DNA from: a virus
DNA length: 64,000 nt
IMG/VR virus record: IMGVR_UViG_3300027881_000012
Coordinates: 1 to 64,000 of that record
Strand: one strand, 5' to 3'
Both the position numbers and the translations under genes were made by a program. The stretch's first letter is position 1, and every line of letters starts with the position of its first letter. Shown piece by piece: positions 38,288 to 48,100 of this stretch. Under the pieces are notes generated by a model, which worked only from the letters and a program-made list of their open reading frames with translations, had not been told where the DNA came from and did no database searches.

Positions 38288-39859
38288 TTACTCCAATAGT
38301 CTGTTGCCGCCTGCCTCGGTTAGCCTTACGCCATCCCTGGCGGGATACGCTGTGCCAGCTTCAAGCAGCCGGACGGTTAATACCCTGGGAATATAATAGA
38401 GCGTGTCGCTGGTTTCATCGTTAAATACAGCGGTCGCGTAAAAATCCAGGGTGGTTACATAATCCACAAGTCCGCCCTCGATCTGCATGACCAGGGCGCC
38501 TTGATTGTCGTCATTCTCTCGGAAAAAGGCGAAATACTTTGAATCGTGTATCTCGGAATTCATCGAGGCCGGATCAAACTCTTTCCATTCCTCTTTCGTG
38601 AAAAATTCCTTTGATACCACTCGGCCATCGGTGGGCCCGCATAAATAAAGGCCGTCTGTGGTCGGAAATAAAACGCCCTGGGGGATTGAATCAATGCCCC
38701 TTTTAGAAAGGCATGGGTGCGGATCCGGAAATTTTTGAGGCTGCATGACGCTTGGCTCCGTACCATAAATCACATACGGATTTTCTTCTGTGCCAACTAC
38801 TAAGATATTGCCTATCGTTCCCAATCCAACTATCGGAAAATCGAGCGTTATTTGATAGGCTGTGGGCCAGGCATGCACAAAATTAGCCTCTGAAAAATAG
38901 ATATTTTTGCCCACAAAGCCGGCGAAAAACCGGCCCAGGGATACAAGACCGATCATTCCATCGGGCGGGGGCTGGTTGTTTTGAGAAGATAAAGCCTCGG
39001 CCAGCTCGGTATCCAGCTTTGTATCGGTGTAAGTTGTGCTTGCCTGTGGGATCTGCGTAACAAATTGATATTGAGCGAATGTATCGCCGGTGTTTACTCG
39101 ATAGATCCGCTTGCCGCCGCCGGATCCGTAAAGGATCTCCTTTTTATAGGCTCTCCATAGCACTGTGCCGTCTGTGGTATCAGCGTCAACAACTGTGCCC
39201 CAGGTTGGTTCTCCGCCGCCGGAAGTGCCCGCCTGCACACATTTATAAACGTGATCCACCAGGGCTGTGGGCACTATCCAATCTTCGGTCGTGTATGCTG
39301 TGGCGCTCTGCCAGACTAAAGACATACCGGTTAAAAAGACTTGTTGGGCCTGTAATGCTGTAACCGTGTTGGATCCGGCCGAGGGCGGACCTTCTTCACC
39401 CCAGGAAGTTACGACGGTCCACACATAGGCCACTACCCGCGCATCTCCGGATCCGCCGGCGCCCAGGGCTGCCACTGGCGCCACTGCCGGCGTCGGCACT
39501 CCCATTGGATAAAAATTGATCGGCATATCGCCGGCGCCTGTGGTGGCCTCGGTTTCGTTTGTCTTTTTCGGGATCCCATCGCCGGTATAATACAATTTGT
39601 TTTCAGTATCGCCCGCGATCGGCCCAGGCAAAACATCTACGTCGGCATCCCAGGTTAGCCAATATTGTGAAAGATATAGATAAATGGTGCGGACCAGCTC
39701 GCCGGTTTCCGCCGTATCGGCTAAAAGCTGATTAGCCCAGGGCCTTAAATGCCCCTGGGTAATCTTGACCATTCGCGCTATTTGAGCCTCATTAGGCTCT
39801 AAAAGGCTGGCGCCTACTCGCGGCCGGATGCCTCTAAATACTTGAATTTGCTCTCGCAT
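38288..39859 (-). CDS. Tail structural protein, N-terminal piece
   Basis: 523 residues. Starts FRGIRPRVGASLLEPNEAQI and continues ITQGHLRPWANQ, the opening of a podophage tail protein family I know (xFxGxxPxxSxxLLPxxxA...GxLRPW). A long beta-rich middle has repeated fibronectin-like features (VVAYVWTVVTSWGEEGPPS). The usual C-terminal half is missing here; a matching piece is at 35768-36298. The last 30 residues repeat VRL(L/T)EAG twice. Confidence 0.65.
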   Translation of the reverse strand: MREQIQVFRGIRPRVGASLLEPNEAQIARMVKITQGHLRPWANQLLADTAETGELVRTIYLYLSQYWLTWDADVDVLPGPIAGDTENKLYYTGDGIPKKTNETEATTGAGDMPINFYPMGVPTPAVAPVAALGAGGSGDARVVAYVWTVVTSWGEEGPPSAGSNTVTALQAQQVFLTGMSLVWQSATAYTTEDWIVPTALVDHVYKCVQAGTSGGGEPTWGTVVDADTTDGTVLWRAYKKEILYGSGGGKRIYRVNTGDTFAQYQFVTQIPQASTTYTDTKLDTELAEALSSQNNQPPPDGMIGLVSLGRFFAGFVGKNIYFSEANFVHAWPTAYQITLDFPIVGLGTIGNILVVGTEENPYVIYGTEPSVMQPQKFPDPHPCLSKRGIDSIPQGVLFPTTDGLYLCGPTDGRVVSKEFFTKEEWKEFDPASMNSEIHDSKYFAFFRENDDNQGALVMQIEGGLVDYVTTLDFYATAVFNDETSDTLYYIPRVLTVRLLEAGTAYPARDGVRLTEAGGNRLLE

Positions 39860-39870
39860 GGATAAACCCT

Positions 39871-41409
39871 CTAAGTTTTCCCAAAAATTTTAAGAGTCGG
39901 CTTCATGTCATTGGGATGGTTGTCCAACCTTGAAGCTGTGGTTGTATTCTTCGGGGCCGTCATCGGCGGTGGGTTGGATATAAAATCATTGTCATAATCC
40001 CTCATGCAAATAATTAAGGTGCCAATGCCAACATAACTTTCAACCAAATTTATGCCGTAATCGTTAAACCAAAAATCGTGGCGGTTGTTAAACACAAAAG
40101 GGCCAACTTGATCCGCTAAAAGCTGTCCGGCAACCGCGCCATAATCCCCCACTGTGAGCGGTGGTCCGCCGGCGCTGCTCTGTTGAATACATCTTGCATT
40201 ATTGGTTGAAACGATTTTGCACTGGACAGCTAAAAGCACTTCTCGAACATCTGTGATCGTAATGCCGCTCAAATCAAAATACATAAAAGTTCGAGCGATA
40301 TTATAATTAAAAGCGCCCACATTACTTCTGTAACTTTGCTGGGTGCTGCTGGTCAGCGTGGTGAATACGCTTTGACCGGTGGCCGCGTTTCTAACCGCGT
40401 CATAATCCGGACCGGAGGGCCCATGAATGTGTCCATCGGCTATCGGTATCACTTCCTCTTTTTCACAATCAAAAAATTCAAGATTGCTCAATGCCACCTT
40501 GCCGCTAACAAATCCGCTCATATCAAATCTGCTAATATCAGCATCAAAGGGTGCTGGTGTGTGGGCTGGTAGATGATCGCTCGGAATTTCATACATTCTG
40601 CCGGTCGGGCCCACTTTAAGATTAGGAAAATTAACCATCTCGACCAGGGGCTCTTTTCGTAATGTAACATTTGTAAATCCCTCAACCGGCCGATATACTT
40701 TCATTAGCTGCGGCCGGTATCCATCCGACCAGATGCCTATCGGTAGTATCTGTAAGAAAGTGTCGGGCGGGTTATTTTCCCACTGGCTGCCGGTCCAAAT
40801 TGCCGAGCCTGCATCCGGCTCCCAAAAAGTGTCATCAAATTGCTGCGCCCAACATGGCGGAGTGGTCACAAGCCAGACTTTAGAAAGAAAAGATCCGGTC
40901 GGGTTTACAAATTCTTCCTGTGGAAGACAGGGCTCGCCAGCGATTAAATGCCAATAAGGGCTAACAGCATCAAAGCTCTGCCACCAGCGGACCGCGCAGC
41001 CGGCGAATTGAAAAACCTTTTCGCCGGCATAATTCGGACTTAAAACGGCGTTGGGGTTAAAATCTACTTGCCTGGTGCCGTCGGGTTGAAAGCAGGCGTT
41101 ATAATGGTCCGCGTGAGTCGATATAAAAAGCAGAGTGCCTGCCGGCCAATCCATTGAGCTGGTGCCGCCCTGGCCTCGAATAACTTTCAAATATTTGTCT
41201 GTGGTGCCCGAAAAGCTATTTATGAGATCTATTGCGACAATCTCGCGCTCGATCGGGCCTCTTAGGATCGCATACATGAGATCGCCGGACCGCGCATTTG
41301 ATCGCATGAAAGAGTTAAAGTCTGGCCAGGGGATCCGGAGCTCGGTTTCTGAATCAGTGACCGGAAAAGTTAAATGTGATACTCCGCGATTATTAAATAG
41401 AAAACTCAT
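39871..41409 (-). CDS. Tail protein with shared N-terminal anchor domain (paralogue 1)
   Basis: 512 residues. The first 170 residues (FLFNNRGVSHLTFPVTDSET, ILRGPIEREIVAID, GQGGTSSMDWPAGTLL) closely match the gene at 41413-42933 and more distantly the one at 42933-43379. The C-terminal part is different and beta-rich, with IADGHIHGPSGPDYD and a YGAVAGQLLADQ segment. Likely a fibre or tail-tip component using a common attachment domain. Confidence 0.65.
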   Translation of the reverse strand: MSFLFNNRGVSHLTFPVTDSETELRIPWPDFNSFMRSNARSGDLMYAILRGPIEREIVAIDLINSFSGTTDKYLKVIRGQGGTSSMDWPAGTLLFISTHADHYNACFQPDGTRQVDFNPNAVLSPNYAGEKVFQFAGCAVRWWQSFDAVSPYWHLIAGEPCLPQEEFVNPTGSFLSKVWLVTTPPCWAQQFDDTFWEPDAGSAIWTGSQWENNPPDTFLQILPIGIWSDGYRPQLMKVYRPVEGFTNVTLRKEPLVEMVNFPNLKVGPTGRMYEIPSDHLPAHTPAPFDADISRFDMSGFVSGKVALSNLEFFDCEKEEVIPIADGHIHGPSGPDYDAVRNAATGQSVFTTLTSSTQQSYRSNVGAFNYNIARTFMYFDLSGITITDVREVLLAVQCKIVSTNNARCIQQSSAGGPPLTVGDYGAVAGQLLADQVGPFVFNNRHDFWFNDYGINLVESYVGIGTLIICMRDYDNDFISNPPPMTAPKNTTTASRLDNHPNDMKPTLKIFGKT

Positions 41410-41412
41410 GCT

Positions 41413-42933
41413 TTAAGGCCCGTTATCCCAAAAATCCATTTGTGAAATTCTAAAGGGCAGTGGTGCCCACATTCTAATACCCGCTATGTCCACCCAATCA
41501 TTCAAATTAAATCTGTACCAATCAATTCGCCTGGAAAACCAATCATTAAACGCGCTCATTTTCATACCGATTTTGAGGTATCCGGCTGTGACCAGCCAGG
41601 GAACAGGACCGCTGGGCCCCTCCGATATATAAAGTTCGAGCCTATCAAAAGTTATATCGGCGCTGTATTCAGTAAATCTCACATATTGCAGGCGCCGGCC
41701 CCAATCCGGTGGCGGGCTCGGATAATTCGGGCAGGCGGTCCGGTTGTCAATCGTGCCTGGATTAATATACATCTGTAAATTTAAAATATACTTGCCGCCT
41801 AAAAAGCCTGGATCAAAGGAGCTTACCCATCCAGGCGGAGTGCCGCCGCCGCCGGTGCCCCAGGTGCCCTGGCCGGCTACCGGAGTCCAGCATATCTGAT
41901 TATTTAAGGATTTCCATAAATCTGTTTGATCGGCATCGGCTACCTCGATTAATGTAATTTGGTTGCTGGCGCCGGTGCCGGTCCATACTCGGATCCCATA
42001 AATCTCATCACTCGTATATCCTGGGTCACAAGTCGGTAATTCAAATTCAATATCGGCGCCGGATGCCACATTTAAAAATGTCTTTGTGCATAATTGCCAT
42101 CCTGGCGGGCCTGGGCCCATATCAATTTCCACCCTGGGCAAAACAGAGGCATTGCCGGTATAAATTCTTAGGCCTCGGATATTAACGGCTGAAATCGGCC
42201 AATTTGCTCTTAGATCCGGTCCGCCGTTTCGATAAACATCAAAAGTATGGATCAAATTAGGCGGATCATCATTATTTGATTGCCAATAATATTGAGGGTT
42301 AATAAAACTTTCGTGGCCGTCTGGCTGCCAATATTGCGGGCCGGTCGGGTATCGCTCCTTTGTGATCGGTAGCCAAGTTGGAATAATCGCCGGTGCAGGG
42401 ATCCACACATCTGAAATAAAAAAACCGGTCGGATTTTCAAAGAGCTCGCCCGCGCATGGCTCGCCGGCTATTAGGTGCCAGTAAGGATCAACCGGCGTAA
42501 TTGCTTGCCACCATCGGACCGCGCAGCCAAGATCTTGCATGATCTTCTCGCCGGCATAATCAGGCGATATAACGCCATTGGGATTAAAGCCCACTGTGCG
42601 CTCATTTCCGCGCTGTATGATCGAGCTGTAATGGTCCGCTGTGGTTGATAAATATAAGAGTGTGCCAGCTGGCCAATCTTGCGCCACTGTGCCGCCCTGG
42701 CCGCGTTCACATACCAGGTATTGATCCGGCGGATAATTACTTTCATCCGGAATAATCTTGACAATCTCGCGCTCGATCGGACCGCGCAAAATGCAAAACA
42801 TAAAGGCGTCGGCGCCGGAGCCAAATCTATTGAATTGCTCAAAATCAGCTAATGGGATCCGGAGCTCGGTTTCAGTGTCAGTGATCGCCTTTTCCAGGTG
42901 CGACACTGCGCGATTATTAAAGATAAAGGGCAT
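41413..42933 (-). CDS. Tail protein with shared N-terminal anchor domain (paralogue 2)
   Basis: 506 residues. N-terminal domain FIFNNRAVSHLEKAITDTET, ILRGPIEREIVKII, GQGGTVAQDWPAGTLL, then CAVRWWQAITPVDPYWHLIA shared with paralogue 1. The C-terminal 300 residues diverge and contain sugar-binding-like beta segments (DVYRNGGPDLRANWPISAVN, VEIDMGPGPPGW). The gene directly follows the 148-residue minimal version with a 1-base overlap. Confidence 0.65.
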   Translation of the reverse strand: MPFIFNNRAVSHLEKAITDTETELRIPLADFEQFNRFGSGADAFMFCILRGPIEREIVKIIPDESNYPPDQYLVCERGQGGTVAQDWPAGTLLYLSTTADHYSSIIQRGNERTVGFNPNGVISPDYAGEKIMQDLGCAVRWWQAITPVDPYWHLIAGEPCAGELFENPTGFFISDVWIPAPAIIPTWLPITKERYPTGPQYWQPDGHESFINPQYYWQSNNDDPPNLIHTFDVYRNGGPDLRANWPISAVNIRGLRIYTGNASVLPRVEIDMGPGPPGWQLCTKTFLNVASGADIEFELPTCDPGYTSDEIYGIRVWTGTGASNQITLIEVADADQTDLWKSLNNQICWTPVAGQGTWGTGGGGTPPGWVSSFDPGFLGGKYILNLQMYINPGTIDNRTACPNYPSPPPDWGRRLQYVRFTEYSADITFDRLELYISEGPSGPVPWLVTAGYLKIGMKMSAFNDWFSRRIDWYRFNLNDWVDIAGIRMWAPLPFRISQMDFWDNGP

Positions 42934-43379
42934 TAAGGCGCCTCAGTTATTCCCATTTCCAGCCAATTCATACCGCTTGTGTGTTTCCACCACTTACCAT
43001 TTACCGAGTTGTAGACTTCCTCGCCAAAATAATTGGCTGCCAGGGATCCGTCCGGATCCTCGGTCACAACTCGATTTTCGCCTTTCTGGAAAAAGAGCTC
43101 TAACAGCTCGCCGCTCATTCGGAGCTCAAAAGCTGAACCGGTGTCAAACGATTGCGGGCTGGCCGATCTAATCACTGTGCAAATATCTCCGGCGCGATCG
43201 GTGCAAGTTACCCACTCACTTTTTGAGCCCTCGAGTATAATCGCCAGGAATTGCTCGCCAGCTCCCAGGGTAGGAAACAGGGCGCCGTCGCCGGCCTCTA
43301 ATGTGATCGACGTATCGCCGGCGCCGATCGCATTTTCCAGCTTACCCTCGGCATTGTTTTCAAATTTGTAAACAGGCAT
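42933..43379 (-). CDS. Minimal tail anchor-domain protein (paralogue 3)
   Basis: 148 residues. YKFENNAEGKLENAIGAGDT, ALFPTLGAGEQFLAIILEGS, EWVTCTDRAGDICTVIR is the widespread fibre N-terminal domain (FxNNAxxxLAxxI...TxIxV...FP). The end SLAANYFGEEVYNSVNGKWW parallels ISPDYAGEKIM in the two larger neighbours. It may be the ancestral copy or an adaptor for the other two. Confidence 0.65.
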   Translation of the reverse strand: MPVYKFENNAEGKLENAIGAGDTSITLEAGDGALFPTLGAGEQFLAIILEGSKSEWVTCTDRAGDICTVIRSASPQSFDTGSAFELRMSGELLELFFQKGENRVVTEDPDGSLAANYFGEEVYNSVNGKWWKHTSGMNWLEMGITEAP

Positions 43380-43389
43380 AATTTACCTC

Positions 43390-44112
43390 TTAAAAATCAA
43401 TGTATCTGGTTGTGAGAATATCCCTGGTCCGGTGCCTCACAAATCCGGAAAACTTCTTTTGCCTGGCCCCTAAAAAGGATTCTTCAAAACCCACTCCATG
43501 AGCACTGGCCAGATCCGGATTAGTCCAGGGCTTATTTCCAATCAACAGTAGATCCGATAAGGCGCCGGCCATGATAATCTCTTTATAGTGAGTCCATAGG
43601 ATTTTAGGCACTGTTTCGGCCCATTCGAAAGGCATGATATTGATCCAGACTTTAAGGCCGGCCGTTATATCTACGTCCGGAATGTAAGTTAAACGCATCT
43701 TTAAGGCCTGGCCTACCCAAGCCGCGTCGGGATCATCGGCCGTTTGGCTGCGCCAATCGTCGCGCTCCAATGGGTTTGCATCGATGGCCAGCTCAGATAT
43801 TACCTTTTTCCGGTAAAAAGTATCGGTGCCGGACGCATCGCTCATAATTTCATAATGATCGAGGCTCACCATTTCGCCCAGGGGGCTTGCCAGATCATAC
43901 TCGGCCTGGTCAGAATTGATATTTAACAGTTCCAGCTCGACGGTCCAGAGCTCAGTTTCCCTAAAAAAAGTCCTGGCCGCGTCTAAAATGGCCTCTTTAA
44001 TCTTAGGGTTTGGGCACATCGGCACGTTTGGCCAAATATGATTATACCAATTTGAAACAGGCACAAAGCCAGTGCCTACCGGAGTTACCGGCGTTCCTTG
44101 TGTTAAACCCAT
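43390..44112 (-). CDS. Putative tail adaptor protein
   Basis: 240 residues. NHIWPNVPMCPNPKIKEAIL, AARTFFRETELWTVELELLN and a C-terminal KEIIMAGALSDLLLIGNKPW match a podophage structural family I recall (starting with HIxPDVPGCPxxxxxxAIRDAxxEFCxxS) encoded near fibres. It probably joins tail parts. Overlaps the next gene by 1 base. Confidence 0.6.
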   Translation of the reverse strand: MGLTQGTPVTPVGTGFVPVSNWYNHIWPNVPMCPNPKIKEAILDAARTFFRETELWTVELELLNINSDQAEYDLASPLGEMVSLDHYEIMSDASGTDTFYRKKVISELAIDANPLERDDWRSQTADDPDAAWVGQALKMRLTYIPDVDITAGLKVWINIMPFEWAETVPKILWTHYKEIIMAGALSDLLLIGNKPWTNPDLASAHGVGFEESFLGARQKKFSGFVRHRTRDILTTRYIDF

Positions 44113-46589
44113 TAGCTCACTACCTCCGTATCCGGATTTTCAAAGTTAAAGCCACTTTTCTGGCTCCATAAATAGTAAGTGCCGGCATCCAGGTAAAATG
44201 TCACATTTCCGAAAGCATCGGTTTTGCCGCTGGCTACCACATTTGCGCCTGGTTCATCGGTCGTTACCCAAACGTCAACATCACCGATCGGATTTCCGCT
44301 TACCTGGTTTGTCACGTTATAGACAAAGGTAAGTGCGCCCGCCGGCGGACCGCCGCCCACTGCTGCCAGGATTAAGGCCGTATCATCTAAAATATCGCTG
44401 GTATCGCTCAAAATGGCCGCTGTGTCTGTGAGTATATCGCCGGTATCCACAAGAACATCGTCAACGTCACTCTGCATGGCCGTTATGCTGGCCGGAATTG
44501 TGGTGCCAGTGTCCACCAGGATAGCATCGACGTTGCCATCCACTGTGGCCAGTGCCGCCGCTGTGGCCAGGGTGGCCAGGGTGGCGGGTAGGCTTGTACC
44601 GGTGTCAACCAGGATCGCGGTTGTATCTGCCAGGATCAAGGCTAAATCGCTCATGGCGCCTGCATCCGGTATCAAGTCGGTCACTGCCTTTATGGCGTCG
44701 ATATTACTGTCAATAGTGGTCAAGGCGCCTGCGTCTGGCAGTAGGTCGGTCACTGCCTTAATCGCGTCGACCACTGTATCGACCGTCGCCAGGGCTGCCG
44801 AGGTAGCAAGCCCGCTCACATCGGCCTTGTAATCGTTTAAGGTTGCGCTCGGCACTCCTATTTGATTCTTGCCTCCAAAGGTGGTGCCGCCGGTGTGTCC
44901 GGAAATGGCTTCATCCCAAACGGCCGCCGCTACCACTGCCGCGCTCGGTGGGGTGCCTCCGCCGTCGGTCTGGCCCTCTAAACTATCGGTGGCCCGCGCA
45001 AAGGTCTGGCTGCCGTCTTTGTTCATAATCAGATCAATGAGGGTGTCGGCCACTGGATCGCCGGTCGGGTGTGCCACTTTCGCCAGGTGGTCAAGATCAT
45101 TGGTTTCTAAGACGGTTTGAATATCGGAGCTGGAAAGGTTGTTTAAGAGTGCGATCGAGGCCGCTGTGGCCAGCAAGGAATGTTGCCCCGATAAGGTCGC
45201 GTGTTCTGCTGGTAGCGTCGTGCCGGTGTCGGTCAAGATCAAAGCCAGGTCAAGCAGCTGGCCGGAGTCTGGCAGGGCATCGGTAATAAGTTTGATTGCA
45301 TCGACTACGCTATCCACTGTGGCCAGGGCTGCCGAGGTCGCCAGAGCTGAAACATCGGCCTTGTAATCTGCCAGTGTTTCAGAGGGCACCACTTTTTGAT
45401 TCTTTCCGCCAAATTTAGTGCTGGTTGTGTGATCTGCAATATCTTCATCCCATACCGCGTCTGCCACTTGGGCCGCTGTCGGTGCGGTGCTTTCGCCGTC
45501 TGAAATGGCCTCTAATGAATCGTCGGCCCTATCAAAAGTCTGCGAGCCGTCTTTATTCATAACCAGGTCAAAGATCGTGCTCGCAACCGGATCCCCTGTG
45601 GGATGGGCAATTTTAAGCAGATGATCCAGATCGTTTGTTTCAAGCACTGTCTGAACATTGGCCGCGCTTAGATTTTCTAAGGCTCCTATCTGCGCCGGCA
45701 AAGTCGTGCCGGTATCGGTCAAAATCAATGCCAGATCTAAGAGCTGGCCGGAGTCCGGCAAATTGTCGGTAACTGCCTGGATCGCATCCACAACCGTATC
45801 GACGGTATCCAGCTTGCCGTCATGGGTAGCCAGGGCCGCCGCTGTGGCTAAGAGTGCGTGTTCGGCCGGCAAAGTTGTTCCAGTGTCGACCAGGATAGAA
45901 TCGATATTGCCGTCAATCGTGGTCAGAGCTCCGGCATCCGGTAGCAGATCTGTGACCGCCTTAATGGCGTCGACTACGGTATCGACGGTATCGAGCTTGC
46001 CGTCATGGGTGGCCAGGGCTGCCGCTGTGGCTAATGCGGAGTGCTCGGCCGGCAAAGTGGTGCCGGTATCGACTAAAATCGAATCCACAATGCCGTCGAC
46101 CACTGCCAGGGTGGCCTCTAATGCCAGGGCGGAAACGTCGGCTTTATAATCCGCGATCGTTTCAGACGGCACAACCTTTTGATTTTTCCCGCCAAATTGT
46201 GTAACCGTCGTATGATCCGCGATCGGTTCATCCCATACCGCGTCTGCGATCTGGCCCACTGTCGGCGCTGTGCCTGCCGCGCCAATCTGCAAGGCGTGGC
46301 TTAACGTGCCCTCGGTGCTGTTCACTGTGGCCGAGATATAAATGCTATACGACTTGCCATCCTCAAAACCGCTGGCCGCTGTGAGCTGGATCCGCTCGGA
46401 ATAATAGCCGGCCGTGTTTGCGCTATCTAATAGCGCCATAACGCCGGTCAAGATCGGTGTGCCGGTTTCATCCTCATACACGCGATAGCTCGGCACTGCG
46501 TCGGCGTCGGTGGCTGCGCCGGTTTCCGGATCGTGCGTGTTACAGGTGAATGTCACAAAATCGTCTATTTCCCATTTTCCTAAATTCAT
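44112..46589 (-). CDS. Long repetitive fibre or whisker protein
   Basis: 825 residues. The N-terminal 100 form a beta domain (VTFTCNTHDPETGAATDADA, a BppU/Ig-like start). Residues 110-720 consist of repeats: VDTVVDAIKAVTDLLPDAGA, SILVDTGTTLPAEH and ADAVWDE-IADHT...FGGKNQKVVPSET (three to four copies each), with a heptad-like pattern suited to a trimeric coiled coil. The C-terminal 80 residues (GNPIGDVDVWVTTDEPGANV, GKTDAFGNVTFYL) form a carboxypeptidase-regulatory-like domain. Probably a long fibre ending in a carbohydrate-binding or structural head. Confidence 0.75.
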   Translation of the reverse strand: MNLGKWEIDDFVTFTCNTHDPETGAATDADAVPSYRVYEDETGTPILTGVMALLDSANTAGYYSERIQLTAASGFEDGKSYSIYISATVNSTEGTLSHALQIGAAGTAPTVGQIADAVWDEPIADHTTVTQFGGKNQKVVPSETIADYKADVSALALEATLAVVDGIVDSILVDTGTTLPAEHSALATAAALATHDGKLDTVDTVVDAIKAVTDLLPDAGALTTIDGNIDSILVDTGTTLPAEHALLATAAALATHDGKLDTVDTVVDAIQAVTDNLPDSGQLLDLALILTDTGTTLPAQIGALENLSAANVQTVLETNDLDHLLKIAHPTGDPVASTIFDLVMNKDGSQTFDRADDSLEAISDGESTAPTAAQVADAVWDEDIADHTTSTKFGGKNQKVVPSETLADYKADVSALATSAALATVDSVVDAIKLITDALPDSGQLLDLALILTDTGTTLPAEHATLSGQHSLLATAASIALLNNLSSSDIQTVLETNDLDHLAKVAHPTGDPVADTLIDLIMNKDGSQTFARATDSLEGQTDGGGTPPSAAVVAAAVWDEAISGHTGGTTFGGKNQIGVPSATLNDYKADVSGLATSAALATVDTVVDAIKAVTDLLPDAGALTTIDSNIDAIKAVTDLIPDAGAMSDLALILADTTAILVDTGTSLPATLATLATAAALATVDGNVDAILVDTGTTIPASITAMQSDVDDVLVDTGDILTDTAAILSDTSDILDDTALILAAVGGGPPAGALTFVYNVTNQVSGNPIGDVDVWVTTDEPGANVVASGKTDAFGNVTFYLDAGTYYLWSQKSGFNFENPDTEVVS

Positions 46590-46595
46590 GGCTAT

Positions 46596-47642
46596 TTACC
46601 TCACTATTCGGTTTCCAAATACAAGCGCGTCGGGTTCTCGATCGCTCATAATTGGATATGGTGAAAAATATTCATCAAAGCCTATATCCCAAGTCCAGGC
46701 CGCTATCCTGGTCCGGAAATCAATATCATCGTCAAAGGCATAATCGCCATCGGCGCTCAGATCCGCGCCAAAATCCCTGGCGCCGGCGTCGTTTATATCA
46801 AGATGCCAATCATCGGAGCCCGCATTTCTAAAGGTAAATGTTTGGTTTATTCTCTCGTTTACGCCTGGCGCGGTCGCATCTTCCGAGGCGTTATTAGTTG
46901 AATTTGTTTCATCAAACTCGCCGCCGGTTTCAAAATCCTCGCCGCCGTTGCCGTATGCCAGGCAATTTTTAAGCACAATATTAGCGGTGCCGTCGCTGTT
47001 CGAACTAAGAAATCCATCTTGCCCGTTGTTAATCGCACAACAATTATAGAGATAAACAAACAATCCACTGCCAGGCCTCGGGTCATATCCAAATCTATCG
47101 GTATCTTGCACCAGGCAATTTATAAAAAAGTTGTCCTCGCCGGCTAACATCATCCCCCTGCCAGCTGAAAGGCCTCCGTCTGCGTGGTGCTGAATTACTC
47201 CTACTGCTGCCTGAAATGTGCCTGGATCTTCCATTCTTAGGCTAAAATTATTTTGATCCGCTCTCGTATAGCCTATGATTAGATCCTGTAATTGGTAATT
47301 GTCCTCGTCGCTGTCAAAAACAATATCATCGCCGGTAGAGTGGATATATACGCCGTTATTAGGTGTTCCATCGTGGCCTTGCCATGAGGCCTGGCCCTTT
47401 ACTCCGGCCGGTCGGATTATTCTAAAATAGGTTGAATTCGCTGTTGCTCCGCTCACCTTTACAAAATCGTCAAAGCTGGCCGCATCGTCGTAAAGTTCGA
47501 GCACTTCCGATTGGGCCGCTGAAATGAGATCCAAATCGCTGGCCGCCTCCCAGGTGCTTAAAACAGTGAAATCGCGGCCAAATCCGCCGGCGCCATAAGT
47601 GGAAATGTTCTCATTGGTGGCTACTTTTCGTGAAGATGCCAT
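46596..47642 (-). CDS. Tail spike-like beta-helix protein
   Basis: 348 residues. Repeating short strands with Asn/Gly turns (NYQLQDLIIGYTRADQNNFS, NFFINCLVQDT, LFVYLYNCCAINNGQDGFLS, ANIVLKNCLAYGNG) are typical of a right-handed parallel beta helix (pectate-lyase-like). Such spikes bind or cut surface polysaccharide; no catalytic residues can be assigned from sequence alone. Overlaps the next gene by 1 base. Confidence 0.7.
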   Translation of the reverse strand: MASSRKVATNENISTYGAGGFGRDFTVLSTWEAASDLDLISAAQSEVLELYDDAASFDDFVKVSGATANSTYFRIIRPAGVKGQASWQGHDGTPNNGVYIHSTGDDIVFDSDEDNYQLQDLIIGYTRADQNNFSLRMEDPGTFQAAVGVIQHHADGGLSAGRGMMLAGEDNFFINCLVQDTDRFGYDPRPGSGLFVYLYNCCAINNGQDGFLSSNSDGTANIVLKNCLAYGNGGEDFETGGEFDETNSTNNASEDATAPGVNERINQTFTFRNAGSDDWHLDINDAGARDFGADLSADGDYAFDDDIDFRTRIAAWTWDIGFDEYFSPYPIMSDREPDALVFGNRIVR

Positions 47643-48100
47643 TATAAATATGCTCCGGTCACTTTATCGAAAATAAGGCCCTCATGGGAAAGGGGCCCCA
47701 TATCGGTTAGCCATAAATGATCGTCTTGATCCAGGGTATAAAATGGCTGGTAATCGTCGGCTGTATCTCGGATCCTGGCCAGATTAATGGTAGGTGCTAC
47801 TTGTAAGAGTCTGGCCAGGGGCACACAAAATCGCTTTTTATCGAACCTGGTTTTAGCGTCGTTATATTGGCCGGTGGGATCAAAGGGCTCATATACCGGC
47901 GTATTTAAAATGGAATATTCGTTTGCTTCAAGGCCCTCGATTAAAAGCCATAAAAACTGGCTGGCCTCTTTTAATCCTATGCCGACCTGGGGCTTGCGCA
48001 CTCCGCAAATATCGCCCTCTTGGATCCTTTCGGGCACTCTTGACTCTACCGCGATCGCAATCTCAGCGATCGGATAGGCTCTCGGGATAAAGGTTGTCAT
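47642..48100 (-). CDS. Hypothetical virion protein
   Basis: 152 residues. AEIAIAVESRVPERIQEGDI suggests a virion assembly factor; there are aromatic-rich central and C-terminal strands (LDQDDHLWLTDMGPL). Encoded within the tail gene block and in a tight chain with its neighbours. No family recognised. Confidence 0.5.
   Translation of the reverse strand: MTTFIPRAYPIAEIAIAVESRVPERIQEGDICGVRKPQVGIGLKEASQFLWLLIEGLEANEYSILNTPVYEPFDPTGQYNDAKTRFDKKRFCVPLARLLQVAPTINLARIRDTADDYQPFYTLDQDDHLWLTDMGPLSHEGLIFDKVTGAYL

Noticed and set aside
44112-46589. Repeats considered as a CRISPR array
   Set aside because: Repeats are in-frame protein repeats of variable length inside one coding sequence, with no unique spacers of constant size.
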